Shown: positions 1 through 9,459, counted from the first letter of the stretch. The stretch: 64,000 nt of DNA from Leisingera aquaemixtae (GCF_019801145.1 NZ_JAHVJQ010000001.1:806001-870000); one strand, 5' to 3'. Numbers and translations are program-made. Notes: generated from the letters alone by a model not told the origin.

Positions 1-2854
1 CCCGGCCGATCATGTTGCGCTGGCCGTTGGCGTTGACGCCTTCACCCACCGCATAGGCGCCGTCGGGCAGCACCGAACCGTCGACCGTTTCCAGGCCAAC
101 CAGCTGCCAGCGGTCCGGATCGACCATGTGCGAACGCTGCTGCGCGCGCTTGCCCAGATAGTCTTCCTTCTTCTTGGACAGTGCCCAGTGCAGCCCCAGA
201 TCCTGCGGGATCACGGTGCCGTCGGTCTCGTCGCCGATCATGATGAAGCCCTTCTCGGCCCGCAGGATGTGCAGGGTCTCGGTGCCGTAAGGCATGACGC
301 CGAATTCCTTGCCTGCGTCCATCAGGGCATCCCAGAACGCCTGGCCTTCGGAGGCCGCAACCGCGATCTCGTAGGACAGTTCGCCCGAGAAGGAGATCCG
401 GTAAGCCCGGGCGTCAAACCCGCCGATCTTGCCGTCACGCCATTCCATGAACGGCAGCGCCTCTTTCGAGACATCCATGCCGCCGCCAGCGGCCGCGTTC
501 AGCTTTTCCAGCACCTTGCGGGCGTTGGGGCCGACAACGGCGATCTGGGCATACTGCTCAGTCACGTTGGCGACGTAGACCTTCATGTCCCACCATTCGG
601 TCTGCAGCCACTCTTCCATCCAGCCGTGGATGCGCTCGGCACCGCCGGTGGTGGTATGGCACAGGAAGGTGTCCTCGTCGATGCGGGCAACCACGCCGTC
701 GTCCATCAGGAAGCCGTTCTCGGTGCACATCAAGCCGTAGCGGCATTTGCCCGGCTTCAGCGTGGACATCATGTTGGTGTACAGCATGTCCAGGAATTTG
801 CCGGCGTCGGGACCTTTGACGATCAGCTTGCCCAGCGTCGAGGCGTCCAGCAGGCCGAGGTTCTCGCGGGTGTTCTTCACTTCGCGGTTCACCGCGGCAT
901 GACGGTCCTCGCCCGGTTTGTTGATGGAAAACGGACGGCGCCACTGGCCAACCGGTTCCCAATCCGCGCCGTTCTTGTCGAACCAGTCGTAGATCGGTGT
1001 CTTGCGCACCGGCTGGAAGATCTCGGCCCGTGCCTCGCCAGCGATCGCGCCCAGCGAGATCGGATGGTACGGCGGACGGAAGGTGGTGGTGCCCACCTGC
1101 GGGATTTCGGAGTTCAGGCTGTCGGCCAGAATGGCCAGGCCGTTGATGTTCGAGAGTTTGCCCTGGTCGGTGGCCATGCCCAGCGTGGTGTAACGCTTGG
1201 TGTGCTCGACGCTTTCGTAGCCTTCGCGCGCAGCCAGCTGCACGTCCGACACTTTCACGTCGTTCTGGTAGTCCAGCCAGGACTTCATGCGCAGCTTGAT
1301 GTCCGCCTTGGCAGGCATCAGCCACACTGCTTCCATCTGCGCTTCCGCCTCGGACTCGCCTTTGGCAGCCGCAACGGATTTCGCCGGGAAGCCGGCCGCT
1401 TCGGCTGCTTTTGCACCAGCCGCGGCTGCGTCTTCCAGCAGCGCACCCAGGCCGAACTCGCCGTTTGCGGCACCTGCCGGAACCACAAAGCCGTTGCCGT
1501 CGTGGCCCAGCGGCGGACGGGAGGCATCGGGGCGGAAATTGGCGTTCACCTCGTCCCAGATCAGCTTGCCGCCGCAGTGGGACCACAGGTGGACCACCGG
1601 CGACCAGCCGCCGGACATGGCAACCGCGTCAGCCTGCACGGTCTCGCGGGCACCGCCTTCGCCGTTCTGGGCGCAGATGGCGACCTCGGTCACACATTTG
1701 CCGTCCTTCACCTTGGCGATGGCGCGGCCCAGTTCGACCCGGATGCCCTTTTCGCGGACCGCTTCCATCAGCGCGCCGCCGCCGGTTTCGCGGGTGTCGA
1801 CCACGCGGACCACTTCGACGCCTGCGTCATGCAGCACCAGCGCGGTGCGGTAGGCATCGTCGTTGTTGGTGGCAACCACGACCTTCTGGCCCGGGTTGAT
1901 GCCCCAGTTCACCACATAGTCGCGCATCGAGGCCGCCAGCATCACGCCGGGAACATCGTTGCCTGCAAAGGACAGCGGACGCTCGATCGCACCGGTTGCG
2001 GTGACGATCTGGCTCGCACGGATCCGCCACAGACGGTGGCGCGGGCCGCCCTGGCCCGGTGCGTGGTCGGTCAGGCGCTCATAGCCCAGGGCATAGCCGT
2101 GGTCATAGACGCCGGAGCCCATGCAGCGGTCGCGGAGCGTAACGTTGTCCATGCCGCGCAGCTCTTCGAGGGTCTTTTCGATCCAGACCTCGGGCGCTTC
2201 GCCGTCGATGGTGCCGCCGTCGACCGGAGCGCGGCCGCCCCAGTGGCTGTTCTGCTCCAGCACCAGAACCTTGGCGCCGGAGGCTGCAGCTGCCTTGGCG
2301 GCCTGCAGGCCGGCAACACCGCCGCCGATGACCAGCACATCCGCGAAGAAGTAGAAGTGCTCGTAAGTGTCGGCATCCTTCAGTTCCTTGTCGGGGGCTG
2401 CGCCCAGACCTGCGGACTTCCGGATGATCGGCTCATAGACGTGTTTCCACAGCGGGCGCGGGTGGATGAACATCTTGTAGTAGAAGCCGGCGGTCAGGAA
2501 CCGGCTCAGCTTGTTGTTCACCGCCAGAACGTCGAACTCCAGGCTCGGCCAGTGGTTCTGCGACTGCGCGGTCAGGCCCGAGAACAGCTCGGTGGTGGTG
2601 GCGCGCTGGTTCGGCTCGTAACGGTCGCCCACACCCAGCTGCATCAGCGCGTTGGGCTCTTCGGAGCCGGATGCGACAACGCCGCGCGGGCGGTGGTATT
2701 TGAACGAGCGGCCCATCATCACCTGGCCGTTGGCCAGCAGTGCGGATGCGAGCGTATCACCGGCGAAACCCTTCATGGACTTGCCGTTGAAAGTGAAGGC
2801 GATCTGTTTGGAGCGGTCGATCAGCCGGCCGTGCTTGGCAAGACGCGTGCTCAT
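1..2854 (-). CDS. soxA: Sarcosine oxidase subunit alpha (C-terminus cut by window edge)
   Basis: Large subunit of heterotetrameric sarcosine oxidase, which demethylates sarcosine to glycine and, with tetrahydrofolate, makes methylene-THF and H2O2. The ATG at 2854 opens a frame of 951 codons that runs off the left edge. The family is about 1000 residues, so some 50 C-terminal residues are missing. The N-terminus has the expected FNGK...GDTLASALLANG and FKYHRPRG segments; a dinucleotide-binding stretch with VIGGGVAGLQAAK follows; the distal part lies where the GcvT-like folate domain belongs. It is third in a soxB-soxD-soxA run, 49 bases after soxD; soxG would be expected just outside. A 980-codon open frame on the opposite strand is a GC-bias artefact. 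Confidence 0.93.
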   Translation of the reverse strand, partial: MSTRLAKHGRLIDRSKQIAFTFNGKSMKGFAGDTLASALLANGQVMMGRSFKYHRPRGVVASGSEEPNALMQLGVGDRYEPNQRATTTELFSGLTAQSQNHWPSLEFDVLAVNNKLSRFLTAGFYYKMFIHPRPLWKHVYEPIIRKSAGLGAAPDKELKDADTYEHFYFFADVLVIGGGVAGLQAAKAAAASGAKVLVLEQNSHWGGRAPVDGGTIDGEAPEVWIEKTLEELRGMDNVTLRDRCMGSGVYDHGYALGYERLTDHAPGQGGPRHRLWRIRASQIVTATGAIERPLSFAGNDVPGVMLAASMRDYVVNWGINPGQKVVVATNNDDAYRTALVLHDAGVEVVRVVDTRETGGGALMEAVREKGIRVELGRAIAKVKDGKCVTEVAICAQNGEGGARETVQADAVAMSGGWSPVVHLWSHCGGKLIWDEVNANFRPDASRPPLGHDGNGFVVPAGAANGEFGLGALLEDAAAAGAKAAEAAGFPAKSVAAAKGESEAEAQMEAVWLMPAKADIKLRMKSWLDYQNDVKVSDVQLAAREGYESVEHTKRYTTLGMATDQGKLSNINGLAILADSLNSEIPQVGTTTFRPPYHPISLGAIAGEARAEIFQPVRKTPIYDWFDKNGADWEPVGQWRRPFSINKPGEDRHAAVNREVKNTRENLGLLDASTLGKLIVKGPDAGKFLDMLYTNMMSTLKPGKCRYGLMCTENGFLMDDGVVARIDEDTFLCHTTTGGAERIHGWMEEWLQTEWWDMKVYVANVTEQYAQIAVVGPNARKVLEKLNAAAGGGMDVSKEALPFMEWRDGKIGGFDARAYRISFSGELSYEIAVAASEGQAFWDALMDAGKEFGVMPYGTETLHILRAEKGFIMIGDETDGTVIPQDLGLHWALSKKKEDYLGKRAQQRSHMVDPDRWQLVGLETVDGSVLPDGAYAVGEGVNANGQRNMIGR

Positions 2855-2903
2855 GTGCGCAGACCTTTCAAGAGAAAAGCGGATGTTTCAGTCAGGCGGC
2901 GGA

Positions 2904-3245
2904 TCATTTCTGACCGTCCGAAAATTCGCGCCAGGTCCAGCCCGGGCGTTTGGCAGCGATCTTGTCCAGGATCTCCTGCGTCGGCACAGAGGTCTGTGCC
3001 GTGTAGGTGCCGAACACCTCCAGCGTCATGGTGCAGCGGGCGGCGTGGAACCACTTGCCGCAGCCGTTAGCATGGCGCCAGCGTTCGAAGTGAACGCCTT
3101 TGGGGTTTTCGCGCATGAACAGGTAGTCATGGAACTCATCATCCGAGGAGCCGGGGCCGTAGCGCTTCAGATGCGCTTCGCCGCCCGCGGCCAGTTCGGT
3201 TTCTTCGGCTTTGACGCCGCAATAGGGGCATTCAAGGATCAGCAT
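2904..3245 (-). CDS. soxD: Sarcosine oxidase subunit delta
   Basis: Small zinc-binding subunit of heterotetrameric sarcosine oxidase, 113 residues. It opens with MLILECPYCG, the first Cys pair of the zinc site. The later stretch HANGCGKWFHAARC supplies the other ligands and the family core. It sits between soxB (33 bases upstream) and soxA (49 bases downstream) on the same strand, the order usual for this operon. The C-terminus is a few residues longer than some homologues, which is not unusual. Confidence 0.95.
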   Translation of the reverse strand: MLILECPYCGVKAEETELAAGGEAHLKRYGPGSSDDEFHDYLFMRENPKGVHFERWRHANGCGKWFHAARCTMTLEVFGTYTAQTSVPTQEILDKIAAKRPGWTWREFSDGQK

Positions 3246-3278
3246 TGTGCTTGCTCCACAGTATTGAATTTTGCGGCG

Positions 3279-4523
3279 TTAGTGCGCCACACCGGCGGCG
3301 ACGCTCTCGTCGATGAACTTGCCTTCTTTGAAGCGATTGATCGAGAACTCCTCGGTCAGCGGCGAGTGGCCGGTGGCCATCAGTTCCGCCATCGCCCAGC
3401 CCGAACCCGGGATCGACTTAAAGCCGCCGGTGCCCCAGCCGCAGTTGATGAAGCAGTTCTGCACCGGGGTCTTGGAGATGATCGGCGAACGGTCGCCGGT
3501 CACATCCACGATGCCGCCCCACTGGCGCAGCATCTTCAGGCGGCTGACCATCGGGAAGGTTTCGACCAGGGCGCGGACGGTTTCCTCGATATGGTGGAAC
3601 GAACCGCGCTGGGTGTAGTTGTTGAACCCGTCGGTACCGCCGCCGATCACCATCTCGCCCTTGTCGGACTGCGACATGTAGCCGTGCACGGTGTTGGCCA
3701 TCACAACCACGTCCATGCAGGGTTTGATCGGCTCGGATACCATCGCCTGCAGCGCAACCGATTCCATCGGCAGACGGAAACCCGCCATTTCCGACAGCAC
3801 AGAGGCGTTGCCCGCAACGATCATGCCGATCTTGTCGCAGTCAATCGGACCCTTGGTGGTGTCGACGCCCACGGTGCGGCCGTTCTCGGTGCGCACGCCA
3901 GTGACTTCGCATTTCTGGATGATGTCCATGCCCATGTCGGAGCACGCGCGGGCATAGGCCCAGGCCACAGCGTCGTGGCGGGCGGTGCCGCCGCGTTCCT
4001 GCCACAGGCCGCCCAGCACCGGGTAGCGGGGGCCGTGCAGGTTGATGATCGGCACAATCTCTTTCACCCGCTCCGGGGTGATCCACTCGGTCTGAACGCC
4101 CTGCTGCTGGTTGGCATGCGCGGTGCGCTTGTAGCCGCGGATCTCATGCTCGGTCTGGGCCAGCATGATCACACCGCGCGGGCTGAACATGACGTTGTAG
4201 TTCAGGTCCTGCGACATGGTCTCATACAGGCTGCGCGCCTTTTCATAGATCGCAGCCGAGGGATCCTGCAGGTAGTTCGAGCGGATGATGGTGGTGTTCC
4301 GGCCCGTATTGCCGCCACCCAGCCAGCCTTTCTCGATAATTGCGACATTGGTAATGCCGAAGTTCTTACCCAGGTAGTAGGCAGTGGCGAGGCCATGCCC
4401 GCCCGCCCCGACGATGACGACATCGTAGTGGCGTTTGGGTTCCGGCGAGCGCCAGGCGCGCTCCCATCCGGTGTGATAGCGCAGGGCTTCCCGCGCAACA
4501 GCAAAGACTGAATAGCGTTTCAT
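3279..4523 (-). CDS. soxB: Sarcosine oxidase subunit beta
   Basis: FAD/FMN-bearing catalytic subunit, 414 residues, a full-length member of the DAO (glycine oxidase/SoxB) fold. The N-terminal Rossmann motif is VVIVGAGGHGLATAYYLGK (about residues 35-53), followed by GGGNTGRNTT, which binds the flavin. The C-terminus has GGIVDVTGDRSP and NCGWGTGGFK, typical of beta subunits. First gene of the soxBDA run, so its promoter should lie in the 198-base gap shared with the divergent ccmI. Role: last oxidative step of choline/glycine betaine breakdown to glycine. Confidence 0.95.
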   Translation of the reverse strand: MKRYSVFAVAREALRYHTGWERAWRSPEPKRHYDVVIVGAGGHGLATAYYLGKNFGITNVAIIEKGWLGGGNTGRNTTIIRSNYLQDPSAAIYEKARSLYETMSQDLNYNVMFSPRGVIMLAQTEHEIRGYKRTAHANQQQGVQTEWITPERVKEIVPIINLHGPRYPVLGGLWQERGGTARHDAVAWAYARACSDMGMDIIQKCEVTGVRTENGRTVGVDTTKGPIDCDKIGMIVAGNASVLSEMAGFRLPMESVALQAMVSEPIKPCMDVVVMANTVHGYMSQSDKGEMVIGGGTDGFNNYTQRGSFHHIEETVRALVETFPMVSRLKMLRQWGGIVDVTGDRSPIISKTPVQNCFINCGWGTGGFKSIPGSGWAMAELMATGHSPLTEEFSINRFKEGKFIDESVAAGVAH

Positions 4524-4623
4524 GAGCGAATCCGATGGTTCGTGTCTGATAGCGGGTATGCCCGAAACGCATGGCTGACCAGTGCCGTTTATCGCCCTGT
4601 TTCTGCGTTATTGCGACATATCC

Positions 4624-4636
4624 CAATGACGCATTG
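4624..4636. promoter_or_regulatory. Short inverted repeat between soxB and ccmI
   Basis: CAATG-ACG-CATTG is a perfect 5+5 inverted repeat about 100 bases upstream of the soxB start and 86 bases upstream of ccmI. It is short enough to arise by chance. It could be an operator for either divergent gene; no known regulator motif was recognised. Confidence 0.2.
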
Positions 4637-4721
4637 CAGCATCTCTCTGGATGGCGCGGCAGTTTGGCTCTTTTGTTCGCCGCTCCCCGCATATAGATGA
4701 AAACCAAACTTCGGAGACATC

Positions 4722-5960
4722 ATGGTTTTCTGGACAGTCACCGCCCTCATCGCATTTTCGGCAGCGCTGCTGCTGGCAATAATCATCATCCGCGCCCGTG
4801 AGCAAGGCGAACCAGCCGCGGCCTACGACCTGCGCGTCTACCGCCAGCAGCTGCGCGAAGTGGACAAGGATCTGGCCCGCGGCGTCATCAACGGCACCGA
4901 CGCCGAGCGTATCCGCACCGAGATCTCCCGCCGCATCCTGGCCGCCGACGCTCAGCTGCAAAAGCGCAAGTCCGGCCGCTCCCAGCCGCGCGGCCTATCG
5001 CTTGGCTTCGCTGTTGCCGCAGCAGTGCTGATTACTGGCGGCACCCTGGGCCTCTACTGGCAGCTGGGCGCCCCGGGGTACGGCGACCTTGGCCTTCAGG
5101 ACCGCATCCGCCTGGCCGGCGAGCGTGCCGAAAGCCGCCCCTCGCAGGCGGAGGCCGAAGCCGAGGTTAAGCCCATGGCGCCGCCGCAGGTCGAGGAGGG
5201 CTACACCAAGCTGGTGGATCAGCTGCGCAAGACCGCCGGCGAGCGCAAGGACGATGCCAACGGCCAGGCGCTGCTGGCGCAGCACGAGGCAAATCTCGGC
5301 AATTTCAAAGCCGCCTATGAGGCCAAGGCCAACTACATCCGCCTCGCAGAGGGCATGGTCAACGCCAACGACTTCTCCGAGCTGGCGGAACTCAAGATCA
5401 TGGCCGCCGGCGGCTATGTCTCGCCGGAGGCGCAGGCCGACCTGCAAAAGGCCCGCGCGATTGACCCCAGCCACGGCCCTGCCCGCTACTACTGGGGCCT
5501 GATGCTGGGCCAGATCGGCCGCCCGGATCTCGCTTACCGCGAATGGGCCGAAACCCTGCGCGACGGCCCCGCCGGTTCGCCCTGGGTCATCGGCATCGAG
5601 GGCCAGATCGAGGAAATGGCCTTCCGCGCCGGCGTCAAGCACCAGCCCGTCATGCCCGGCGGCGGCGCAGCCCCCGCCCTGCCCGGCCCCAGCGCCGAGG
5701 AGATGTCCTCTGCCAGCGAGCTCAGCCCGGAAGAGCAGCAGGAGATGATCCGCGGCATGGTCACCCGGCTCTCGGACCGGCTGGCAACCGAAGGCGGCTC
5801 GGCCGAGGAATGGGCCCGCCTGATCGGCGCCCTTTCGGTTCTGGGCGAAACCGAGCGCGCCCGCACGGTCTATGACGAGGCCCGCGGCGCCTTTGAGGCG
5901 GACGCCGACTCGCTGGAGCTTCTGGAAACCATCGCCGCCCAGTCCGGACTCGCCGAATGA
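4722..5960 (+). CDS. ccmI: Cytochrome c biogenesis protein CcmI (CycH)
   Basis: Apocytochrome c chaperone of the Ccm system I machinery, 412 residues. The N-terminus has a membrane span (about residues 2-22), then the diagnostic stretch AYDLRVYRQQLREVDKDLARG, and a second span around residues 93-113. The rest is a periplasmic TPR-rich domain with a Pro/Ala-rich linker near residue 320. The start is preceded by CGGAGA. The stop overlaps the ruvX start by four bases (ATGA), so the two are translationally coupled. The other ccm genes are not in this window. Confidence 0.92.
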   Translation: MVFWTVTALIAFSAALLLAIIIIRAREQGEPAAAYDLRVYRQQLREVDKDLARGVINGTDAERIRTEISRRILAADAQLQKRKSGRSQPRGLSLGFAVAAAVLITGGTLGLYWQLGAPGYGDLGLQDRIRLAGERAESRPSQAEAEAEVKPMAPPQVEEGYTKLVDQLRKTAGERKDDANGQALLAQHEANLGNFKAAYEAKANYIRLAEGMVNANDFSELAELKIMAAGGYVSPEAQADLQKARAIDPSHGPARYYWGLMLGQIGRPDLAYREWAETLRDGPAGSPWVIGIEGQIEEMAFRAGVKHQPVMPGGGAAPALPGPSAEEMSSASELSPEEQQEMIRGMVTRLSDRLATEGGSAEEWARLIGALSVLGETERARTVYDEARGAFEADADSLELLETIAAQSGLAE

Positions 5961-6430
5961 TCCACGACGCGTTCGAAGATTTCGCCGCCGCCCTGCCGCC
6001 AATGAGCGCGCTGATGGGGCTGGACCTGGGCACCAAGACGATCGGCGTTGCCGTCTCCGACCGCATCGGCGCGGTGGCGACGCCGCTGGAAACCGTAAAG
6101 CGCAAGAAGTTCTCAACAGACGCCGCGCGGCTCATGGAGATCGTCAAGCAGCGCGACATCAGCGGCATCCTTTTGGGCCTGCCGCGCAACATGGACGGCA
6201 CCGAGGGCCCGCGCTGCCAGTCCACCCGCGCCTTTGCCCGCAACCTGATGCAATTGACCGATCTCCCGATTTCATTCTGGGACGAGCGCCTCAGCACCGT
6301 GGCGGCAGAAAAAGCGCTTCTTGAAGCAGATACGACACGCAAACGCCGCGCAGAGGTTATCGACCACGTCGCGGCCTCCTATATTCTCCAAGGCGCATTG
6401 GACCGGATGCGGCATTTGAAGAACGGGTGA
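5957..6430 (+). CDS. ruvX: Holliday junction resolvase-like protein RuvX/YqgF
   Basis: RNase H-fold nuclease, 157 residues, linked to Holliday junction resolution and to pre-16S rRNA 5'-end processing. GLDLGTKTIGVAVSD holds the first catalytic Asp; GILLGLPRNMDGTEG and FWDERLSTVAAE hold the Glu and substrate loop; IDHVAASYILQ holds the C-terminal Asp. An N-terminal extension of about 17 residues precedes the core, so Met16 (MSALMGLD) is an alternative start, but the ATGA overlap with ccmI favours the upstream one. Confidence 0.93.
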   Translation: MIHDAFEDFAAALPPMSALMGLDLGTKTIGVAVSDRIGAVATPLETVKRKKFSTDAARLMEIVKQRDISGILLGLPRNMDGTEGPRCQSTRAFARNLMQLTDLPISFWDERLSTVAAEKALLEADTTRKRRAEVIDHVAASYILQGALDRMRHLKNG

Positions 6431-6667
6431 ATGATGACTGACGACGTATGGAAACGGGACGAGATCCAGTCCCCCTGCATCAAGATCTGCGTCGTCCACC
6501 CTGAGGCCCGCATCTGCACCGGCTGCTACCGCTCCATCGACGAAATCCGCGACTGGTCCAAAATGACCAACGACGAGCGCGCGGAGATCATGAACGCCCT
6601 GCCCGCCCGCGCCAGCAAACTGGTCAAGCGCCGCGGCGGCCGCGGCGCCCGGCTGAACCGGGGCTGA
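6431..6667 (+). CDS. DUF1289 domain protein
   Basis: Small Cys-containing protein, 78 residues. It has the DUF1289 signature IQSPCIKICVVHP...CTGCYRSIDEI, with four Cys likely to bind a metal or Fe-S centre, then a Trp-containing helix (DWSKMTNDERAEIM) and a basic tail. The function of the family is not established. The start codon follows the ruvX stop directly, and a second ATG is adjacent, so the exact start is uncertain by one codon. Last gene of the ccmI-ruvX run; it converges on the STAS-like gene 15 bases away. Confidence 0.88.
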   Translation: MMTDDVWKRDEIQSPCIKICVVHPEARICTGCYRSIDEIRDWSKMTNDERAEIMNALPARASKLVKRRGGRGARLNRG

Positions 6668-6682
6668 CGCCGCCCCTCGGTC

Positions 6683-7411
6683 TTAGCCCGCCGTCAGCCA
6701 GGCTTTTGCATTCTCAATCTCTTCGCTTGGGAAGAACCGGGTTTCCGCCTTCAGAATCCGGGCCGCAACCCGTTGCGCCATGTGCTGCCAAGCCTTGTCA
6801 CCAACCACGGCTGCGCGGTCCAGCAGCGGCACATGGGTCCGCGCCAGATTGAAATGCGCCGCCATGGCCGACAGGCCTTGCCAGCCGTCAAACTCCGTCA
6901 GGTCGATCAAGAGGCGGAACCCCTCCCGCTCCCGCAGCCTTGCATCCAGATCGCCCCCTGCCCGCTGGTAGGCTTCGGGGTCCACCTGCCCCATCAGCTT
7001 GATCTGCAGGCACGGCCCGCCCAGATCGATGATGTGCACCGTGCCAAGGGACTCCCGCAGCCAGCGACGGGCCGCCTCCACCTGATCAAGGCCAAAGACT
7101 TGCACCGGGCACGGCAGCAGCGGCGCCGCCACGCGGATGGCTGTTTGCACCCACCCCTGATCCGCCGCCACAGCGCAGCGGTCAAAACCGCTCCAATGCC
7201 CCAGTCCCAGCTTGGTATCGGCCCACACCGCGGACAGGTCATAGCCGCCAAAGCCCTGGTCCAGAATTGCCAGCACCCTGATCCGGTCGTGCTCCTTCAG
7301 CGCGGCCTCCACCGCGGGCACAAGCAGCTTTTCGTAATCTTCGCCTCGGATTTTTCCCGTCAGGCGCACCTCAATCAGAGAGCCGCCCATTTGAGTTTCG
7401 ACTTGGATCAT
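6683..7411 (-). CDS. Tandem SpoIIAA/STAS-like protein
   Basis: A 242-residue cytosolic protein made of two copies of a SpoIIAA-like (STAS/DUF3478-type) fold. The first copy covers about residues 1-118 (IEVRLTGKIRGEDYEKLLVPAVEAAL...WLRES) and the second about 120-242 (LQIKLMGQVDPEAYQRAGGDLDARL...AWLTAG). Both end with a repeated phrase of the type V/ETRFFP..EIENAKAWL. No catalytic residues are seen. Such single-domain proteins are linked to membranes or stress in some bacteria, but the role here is unknown. MIQVE is taken as start because GGGGTG stands seven bases upstream; a GTG six codons earlier is possible. Confidence 0.75.
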   Translation of the reverse strand: MIQVETQMGGSLIEVRLTGKIRGEDYEKLLVPAVEAALKEHDRIRVLAILDQGFGGYDLSAVWADTKLGLGHWSGFDRCAVAADQGWVQTAIRVAAPLLPCPVQVFGLDQVEAARRWLRESLGTVHIIDLGGPCLQIKLMGQVDPEAYQRAGGDLDARLREREGFRLLIDLTEFDGWQGLSAMAAHFNLARTHVPLLDRAAVVGDKAWQHMAQRVAARILKAETRFFPSEEIENAKAWLTAG

Positions 7412-7710
7412 TTCAATCACCCCGCGCACTCATTGACGGCTGAATCTTAAACCCATTTGCTGACGCCGGCCACGGAAAGGACAGCAAGGCAGCTATGCGC
7501 CCGGCTTTTCCATTCTACTTCTGTCAACCACGGCACGCTGCGGGAACCAAATGAACCCCAGGCGGACTGAATGCTGACCTATCACCTTATGGCTGCAGGC
7601 TACCTGCCTGGTCCGTATTCGCAAAACGCGGCATCAGCTTGTGCGCCATCCTACTTGAAGCGTTGGCTAAAGCCTGCCTAAGGAAAAACTTAAAAAGGCT
7701 GGTGGCGCGT
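7412..7710. other. Non-coding gap of about 300 bases
   Basis: No convincing gene, operator or terminator was seen. The STAS-like gene starts at its left edge and the PhyH gene ends at its right edge, so it should hold the promoter of the former. The run of A/T near 7682-7696 is not preceded by a good hairpin. Confidence 0.5.
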
Positions 7711-8508
7711 CTACCCTTCCGCCAGCCACCCTTTGGTCCAATCCGCCAGTTCCGGGCGGAAATAGGCGATCATGCGGCCCTCTTCCGGCGCGCTTGCCCC
7801 TTCGCCCCAGGGCGCAACCCCGTGCAGGCACAGCCGGTGCATCAGATAGGACTCGCCGGGCTTGGCGGGCACGGTGATCCGCGGGCAGGTCTCAAACACC
7901 TCGGCGCGGGCGGCGCTATAGGCATCGGTCACATCCACATCCGCCCAGCCGGCCTGCGGCACGCCCTCGAACGCGGCGGCAAAGGCGCGGCGCATGATCC
8001 GGTGGCTGCCCTCCCAGATCACCAGCGGCGAAGCATCGGGGCTGCTTTCATTCAGCGGGATGCCCAGCACCCAGGCATGCGGCTCCTCCACCTTGCGGCG
8101 GCGGTGCTCGCCGTACATCTTGACCCCGTCCACATGCGCTGCGTCGCGTTTGACGCGGTAGCGGAAGGCAGCCTCGCCCTCGCCCGGCCGCGGACGCGGG
8201 TAGCCGGGGAAGACCGAGGACACCTGCGCCCGGTGCAGATCCGGGATGGGGCCAAGATGATGCGTGATGAAATCAACCGGCGCGCCCGCCAGCGGCGGCC
8301 CTTCTGGCAAACGCCCTGAGGCATCATTCGGCAGCGCATCGACGCCGATGAACCAGGTCCGCTCGCACTGGAACCACTCGGCACAGGCCGGATCGTCCAG
8401 CGACCAGATGCCGTGGCGCAAGGCATCCGCCGCCCAGGCGGCGACCTGCGGGTCTTGGGCAAAGCGCACCCAGCCCCTGTCCTGAAACTGTTCGATCTGT
8501 TCCAGCAT
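7711..8508 (-). CDS. Phytanoyl-CoA dioxygenase (PhyH) family protein
   Basis: Fe(II)/2-oxoglutarate-dependent oxygenase, 265 residues. The metal triad is visible: H125 and D127 in AAHVDG, and the distal H229 in LCLHGVAPW. A nearby Arg in EEGRMIAYFRPE may bind 2-oxoglutarate. The substrate is unknown. It starts nine bases after the stop of the TauE/SafE-type exporter upstream and is preceded by GAGGAC, so the two are probably co-transcribed. That pairing hints at a sulfonated or carboxylated small molecule, but this is inference. Confidence 0.85.
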   Translation of the reverse strand: MLEQIEQFQDRGWVRFAQDPQVAAWAADALRHGIWSLDDPACAEWFQCERTWFIGVDALPNDASGRLPEGPPLAGAPVDFITHHLGPIPDLHRAQVSSVFPGYPRPRPGEGEAAFRYRVKRDAAHVDGVKMYGEHRRRKVEEPHAWVLGIPLNESSPDASPLVIWEGSHRIMRRAFAAAFEGVPQAGWADVDVTDAYSAARAEVFETCPRITVPAKPGESYLMHRLCLHGVAPWGEGASAPEEGRMIAYFRPELADWTKGWLAEG

Positions 8509-8517
8509 GTCGTCCTC

Positions 8518-9372
8518 TTAGTAACCGAAAGCCTTGCGCAGCATGTTCAGCGCCACCAGCACCAGGAAGGCCCCGAACACCCGTTTCAGCGGTTTCGGAT
8601 CCATCGCATGGGCCAGCCTCACGCCATAAGGCGCAGTGATCAGCGTCATGGCGATCACGATAAAGAACGCCACCAGATTGACCGCGCCGATGGTGAAGGG
8701 CGGCCTCGCAGCCGGGTCTATCTCGAGCAGCAGAAAGCCGGCCACGGAAGGAACCGCAATGATCACGCCAAACCCGGCGGCGGTCGCCACCGCCCGGTGC
8801 ACCGCCACCCCGTGCAGCGTCATCAGCGGCACCCCGAAGCTGCCGCCGCCGATGCCCATCAGCACCGACAGGAACCCGACCGCAGGCGACAGCGCCATCC
8901 GCTTGCCCCCCTTGGGCATCACCTCAGCCAGCCGCCACTCGGACCGGCCCAGCCCCAGATAACAGCCAATCACCAGCGCCAGCCCGCCAAAGACGCCTTG
9001 CAGCACGGTGGAGCGCAGGGCGGAGGCCGCCAGCACGCCGACAATGGCGCCAAGGGCAATGCCAATCCCCCAGGTGCGCAGGATCTCCCAGTCCACCGCG
9101 CCCTTCTTGTTGTGGCTCATGACAGAGCGCAGCGAGGTCACGATGATTGTCGCCAGCGAGGTCGCCAGACAGATCTGCATCAGCTGGTCGCCGCCATAGC
9201 CAAGGGTCTGGAAGGCATAGAAGAAGGCCGGCACCAGCACGATGCCGCCGCCAACCCCCAGAAGACCGGCCAGCACGCCCGCAAAAGCACCAATCACCAC
9301 CAGCAGCCCTGCCATCTGCATCAGCAGCGCAGGCTCCGCCAGCAAGGCAGCGGTCACGGCAGGATCGTTCAT
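8518..9372 (-). CDS. TauE/SafE family membrane transporter
   Basis: Inner-membrane permease, 284 residues with about eight hydrophobic spans. The family repeat is present twice: GVLAGLLGVGGGIVLVPAF near the N-terminus and GFLSVLMGIGGGSFGVPLM in the second half. Members export sulfite, sulfoacetate or related anions; the specificity here cannot be read. The start at 9372 (MNDPAV) is chosen over one 21 codons upstream because GAGGTG lies seven bases before it. Downstream partner: the PhyH oxygenase. Confidence 0.85.
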   Translation of the reverse strand: MNDPAVTAALLAEPALLMQMAGLLVVIGAFAGVLAGLLGVGGGIVLVPAFFYAFQTLGYGGDQLMQICLATSLATIIVTSLRSVMSHNKKGAVDWEILRTWGIGIALGAIVGVLAASALRSTVLQGVFGGLALVIGCYLGLGRSEWRLAEVMPKGGKRMALSPAVGFLSVLMGIGGGSFGVPLMTLHGVAVHRAVATAAGFGVIIAVPSVAGFLLLEIDPAARPPFTIGAVNLVAFFIVIAMTLITAPYGVRLAHAMDPKPLKRVFGAFLVLVALNMLRKAFGY

Positions 9373-9459
9373 CAGGGGCACCTCAGGCTTTTGCGTCCGC
9401 GGCAAAGGGTTAGCCGCGGTGCCCGGCTTGCACAAGGCACTAGCGCGTGAGGCGCCGCG

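Noticed and set aside
128-3070. 980-codon open frame on the plus strand
   Set aside because: Antisense to soxA and soxD, which have clear family motifs; composition is the usual GC-bias shadow rich in His, Gln, Arg and Val.
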